Below are positions 13,362-14,919 of a stretch of 14,919 bases of DNA, in pieces. The stretch's first letter is position 1, and each line of letters begins with the position of its first letter. The DNA is taken from contig JAGBRG010000261.1 of assembly GCA_017632495.1 (NCBI GenBank), forward strand, positions 1 through 14,919, given 5' to 3'. This stretch comes from Spirochaetales bacterium. Its GTDB lineage: Bacteria; Spirochaetota; Spirochaetia; Sphaerochaetales; Sphaerochaetaceae. Made by a program: the position numbers and the translations under genes. Under the pieces are notes generated by a model. That model ran no database searches, was not told where the DNA came from, and saw only the letters and a program-made list of their open reading frames with translations.

Positions 13362-14714
13362 ATGATTGAAAGCGTGAATGTTGAGTTCAAAGAGCTGGAT
13401 AAAGACAGCAGGGAACTTCCTTCTAGCACTGCAAAGGAATTGATTGCCTTTGCCAATACAGAGGGAGGCAACCTTTATTTCGGCATAGCAGATGACGGCT
13501 CAGTAATAGGTGTTGATAATCCAGATGATGTTATGGGCCGGCTGACAAACCTTATTCATGACAGTATTCTCCCTGATCTGATGCCTTTCATTCAGATAAG
13601 GCCGCTTAAGATGGAAGGGAAGATTGTTGTTAAAGCTACAGTCTCCATAGGAACCGAACGACCATACTATCTGAAAAAGGAAGGACTCAGACCAAGCGGT
13701 GTCTATGTCAGAAGAGGCTCCGCCTGTTTTCCTTTGAATGAGGCGGGCATCAGAGAAATGATAATGGAGACATCAGGCAAATCCTATGAGGAGAGCCGTA
13801 GTCAGATTCAGAACCTCACATTCAATTCTCTGAAAAACGAGCTGAAGTCCAGATCAATTAATTTCGGACAGGCCCAGATGAGAACCTTGAAGATGCTTGG
13901 AGATGATAATCTTTTCAATAATCTGGCGCTTCTTTTGTCTGACCAATGTCCTCATACCATAAAGGTAGCAGTATTTCAGGGAAACGACGGTTCCATCTTC
14001 AGAGCCAGAAGGGAGTTTTCAGGTTCTGTCCTCAAACAGTTGAAAGAGGTCTATGAATATATCGATGGAAGAAATGAGATAAAGGCAACTTTCACAGGCC
14101 TGCTGCGTACCGATCAGAGGGATTATCCGGAGGTGGCAATAAGGGAAACACTCTTAAACTGCATCATTCACAGAGATTACCTTCCGTCAGGAAGCACAAT
14201 CATCAATATTTACAACGACCATATAGAGTTCCTTACCCTCGGAGGTCTTGTGAGTGGACTGACTCTGGATGCAGTATTTCTAGGTATGTCTGATTGGAGA
14301 AATCCAAATCTGGCTTCAGTTTTCCTCCGCCTTGGTCTTGTGGAAGGATTCGGCACCGGGGTAAGAAAGATTCTGGATTCGTATAAGGGATTCTCATGTA
14401 GTCCCAAATTCCAGGCTGTAGGTGGAGCATTCAAAGTCACTCTGTTCAACCGTAATGAAACAATTGATGATTATTACTCCGGAAATCTGATTTCCGAAGC
14501 ACGGCCTCAGTATGCTGTGAACAATGTGCCTAGGGATGAACTGGCAGCTTCAATTCTGAGACTTGCAAAGGAGAAGGGAACCATAACACGTCAGGATGTT
14601 CAGGATAAGTTCAATGTTGGTTCCACCAAGGCTTTTTTGTGTCTCAAGATTCTTTGTGACAGCGGAAAACTCAGACAGCAGAAGATGGGGAAGCAGTCCA
14701 GATATTTAATCTGA
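13362..14714 (+). CDS. AlbA_2 (Schlafen AAA_4) / HATPase_c_4 / winged-helix putative transcriptional regulator
   Basis: 450 residues, ATG 13362 after a near-perfect AAGGAGG (6-nt spacing). Residues 6-125 are the AlbA_2 (divergent AAA_4, Schlafen-like) domain: VEFKELDKDSRELPSSTAKE, then IAFANTEGGNLYFGIADDGS with the conserved F-A-N-T-x-G-G and D-D-G. Residues about 235-365 are HATPase_c_4: AIRETLLNCIIHRDY (259-273, N-box-like E262 and N266 with HRDY) and VEGFGTGVRKIL (327-338, glycine box). The last ~60 residues, LAASILRLAKEKGTITRQDV and onward, form a winged helix. Proteins of this layout, once called RecG-like, are thought to be DNA-binding transcriptional regulators; ligands are unknown. 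The gene follows its own promoter and tandem repeat. A PPOX-like flavoprotein gene starts 42 bp downstream. Confidence 0.9.
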   Translation: MIESVNVEFKELDKDSRELPSSTAKELIAFANTEGGNLYFGIADDGSVIGVDNPDDVMGRLTNLIHDSILPDLMPFIQIRPLKMEGKIVVKATVSIGTERPYYLKKEGLRPSGVYVRRGSACFPLNEAGIREMIMETSGKSYEESRSQIQNLTFNSLKNELKSRSINFGQAQMRTLKMLGDDNLFNNLALLLSDQCPHTIKVAVFQGNDGSIFRARREFSGSVLKQLKEVYEYIDGRNEIKATFTGLLRTDQRDYPEVAIRETLLNCIIHRDYLPSGSTIINIYNDHIEFLTLGGLVSGLTLDAVFLGMSDWRNPNLASVFLRLGLVEGFGTGVRKILDSYKGFSCSPKFQAVGGAFKVTLFNRNETIDDYYSGNLISEARPQYAVNNVPRDELAASILRLAKEKGTITRQDVQDKFNVGSTKAFLCLKILCDSGKLRQQKMGKQSRYLI

Positions 14715-14736
14715 TATAATTGGAAAGATGTATAAT
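14715..14736 (+). promoter_or_regulatory. Candidate -10 boxes before the PPOX-like gene
   Basis: Two perfect TATAAT hexamers lie at 14715-14720 and 14731-14736, just after the stop of the regulator gene. Neither has a good -35 at 16-18 nt. A gene-specific promoter is possible, in addition to read-through from upstream. Confidence 0.3.
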
Positions 14737-14756
14737 TACAGCGAGGTAAAGATAAG

Positions 14757-14919
14757 ATGAAAGAAGTTTATGATTTTTTGAAAAAAGCCGGGGTTTACTA
14801 TCTGGCAACAACAGAGGGCGATCAGCCCAGAGTCAGGCCATTCGGCACCATCGATATGTTTGACAACAAGCTATACATCCAGACCGGTCTGAGAAAGGAC
14901 GTCGCAAAACAGCTTGAGA
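14757..14919 (+). CDS. Pyridoxamine 5'-phosphate oxidase-like (PPOX) flavoprotein, cut by window edge
   Basis: 54 complete codons are visible from ATG 14757; the rest lies beyond the window. MKEVYDFLKKAGVYYLATTE, then GDQPRVRPFGTIDMFDNKLY and IQTGLRKDVAKQLE, is the typical start of small FMN-binding split-barrel proteins: a helix, a strand ending in ATT, the basic R-V-R-P-F-G turn, and the T-x-x-x-K-x-V phosphate-contacting region. Members bind FMN or F420 and include NimC-type putative nitroimidazole reductases. Which of these this is cannot be told from the fragment. GAGG lies 10 nt before the ATG. It lies behind the AlbA_2 regulator gene, which might control it (inference). Confidence 0.85.
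   Translation, partial: MKEVYDFLKKAGVYYLATTEGDQPRVRPFGTIDMFDNKLYIQTGLRKDVAKQLE

Noticed and set aside
1..14919. CRISPR arrays, tRNA/rRNA genes, transposases, phage or toxin-antitoxin pairs
   Set aside because: No regularly spaced repeats, tRNA-like cloverleaf, transposase or integrase motifs were seen on either strand. The AlbA_2 gene alone does not make a defence system.

Overview
The window looks like ordinary chromosome from an anaerobic, fermentative bacterium of the gut or rumen type. The G+C content is moderate (mid-40s by eye, not counted). Most genes have strong purine-rich ribosome binding sites (GGAG, AAGGAGG), and GTG and TTG starts occur. The families present (FrhB-like Fe-S/flavin protein, pyruvyl-transferase-like protein, MATE transporter, SpoIIE-type phosphatase, DUF3795, TM1586-type nitroreductase, YjbR-MGMT fusion) fit Clostridia of the Lachnospiraceae kind best. 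A spirochaete such as Treponema is the main alternative. This assignment is inference from gene content only. I see no rRNA, tRNA, CRISPR array, insertion sequence or phage gene.

Layout. (1) 1-4388 is a surface-polysaccharide type locus with a divergent centre. On the minus strand a polysaccharide pyruvyl transferase family gene is followed, with an 11-bp overlap, by a 4Fe-4S FrhB-like gene that runs off the left edge. On the plus strand a family 2 glycosyltransferase overlaps a MATE exporter, which carries an unusual RsbW/HATPase-like domain at its C-terminus. (2) 4403-7451 holds a class-3-like aldehyde dehydrogenase, 14 bp behind the MATE gene and probably in its operon. It converges on a membrane-bound HAMP/PP2C (SpoIIE) phosphatase on the minus strand. 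(3) 7540-9198 is a GH13 alpha-glucosidase with a TTG start, divergent from the phosphatase. (4) 9273-11136 is a tight three-gene operon: a small flavodoxin, a YjbR/MmcQ-MGMT fusion with an altered active-site motif, and a TM1586-type nitroreductase. (5) 11108-11983 is a minus-strand lipoprotein esterase whose 3' end overlaps the nitroreductase. (6) 12103-13293 is a nucleoside phosphorylase/nucleosidase-like gene plus a Cys-rich DUF3795 gene. (7) 13362-14714 is an AlbA_2/HATPase_c_4/winged-helix regulator with a tandem repeat over its promoter. (8) 14757-14919 is the start of a pyridoxamine-phosphate-oxidase-like gene.

Working together. Region 1 probably builds and exports a decorated glycan or glycolipid. 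The MATE-HATPase fusion and the nearby SpoIIE phosphatase resemble the two catalytic types of an RsbW/RsbU partner-switching system, so transport may be under regulatory control. Region 4 reads as flavin-based redox chemistry plus alkylation-damage handling. No single system here is provably new. The most unusual items are the MATE-RsbW-like fusion with a degenerate N-box, the YjbR-MGMT fusion with His-Cys-Phe-Arg in place of Pro-Cys-His-Arg, and the 10-bp tandem repeat over the promoter of the AlbA_2 gene.
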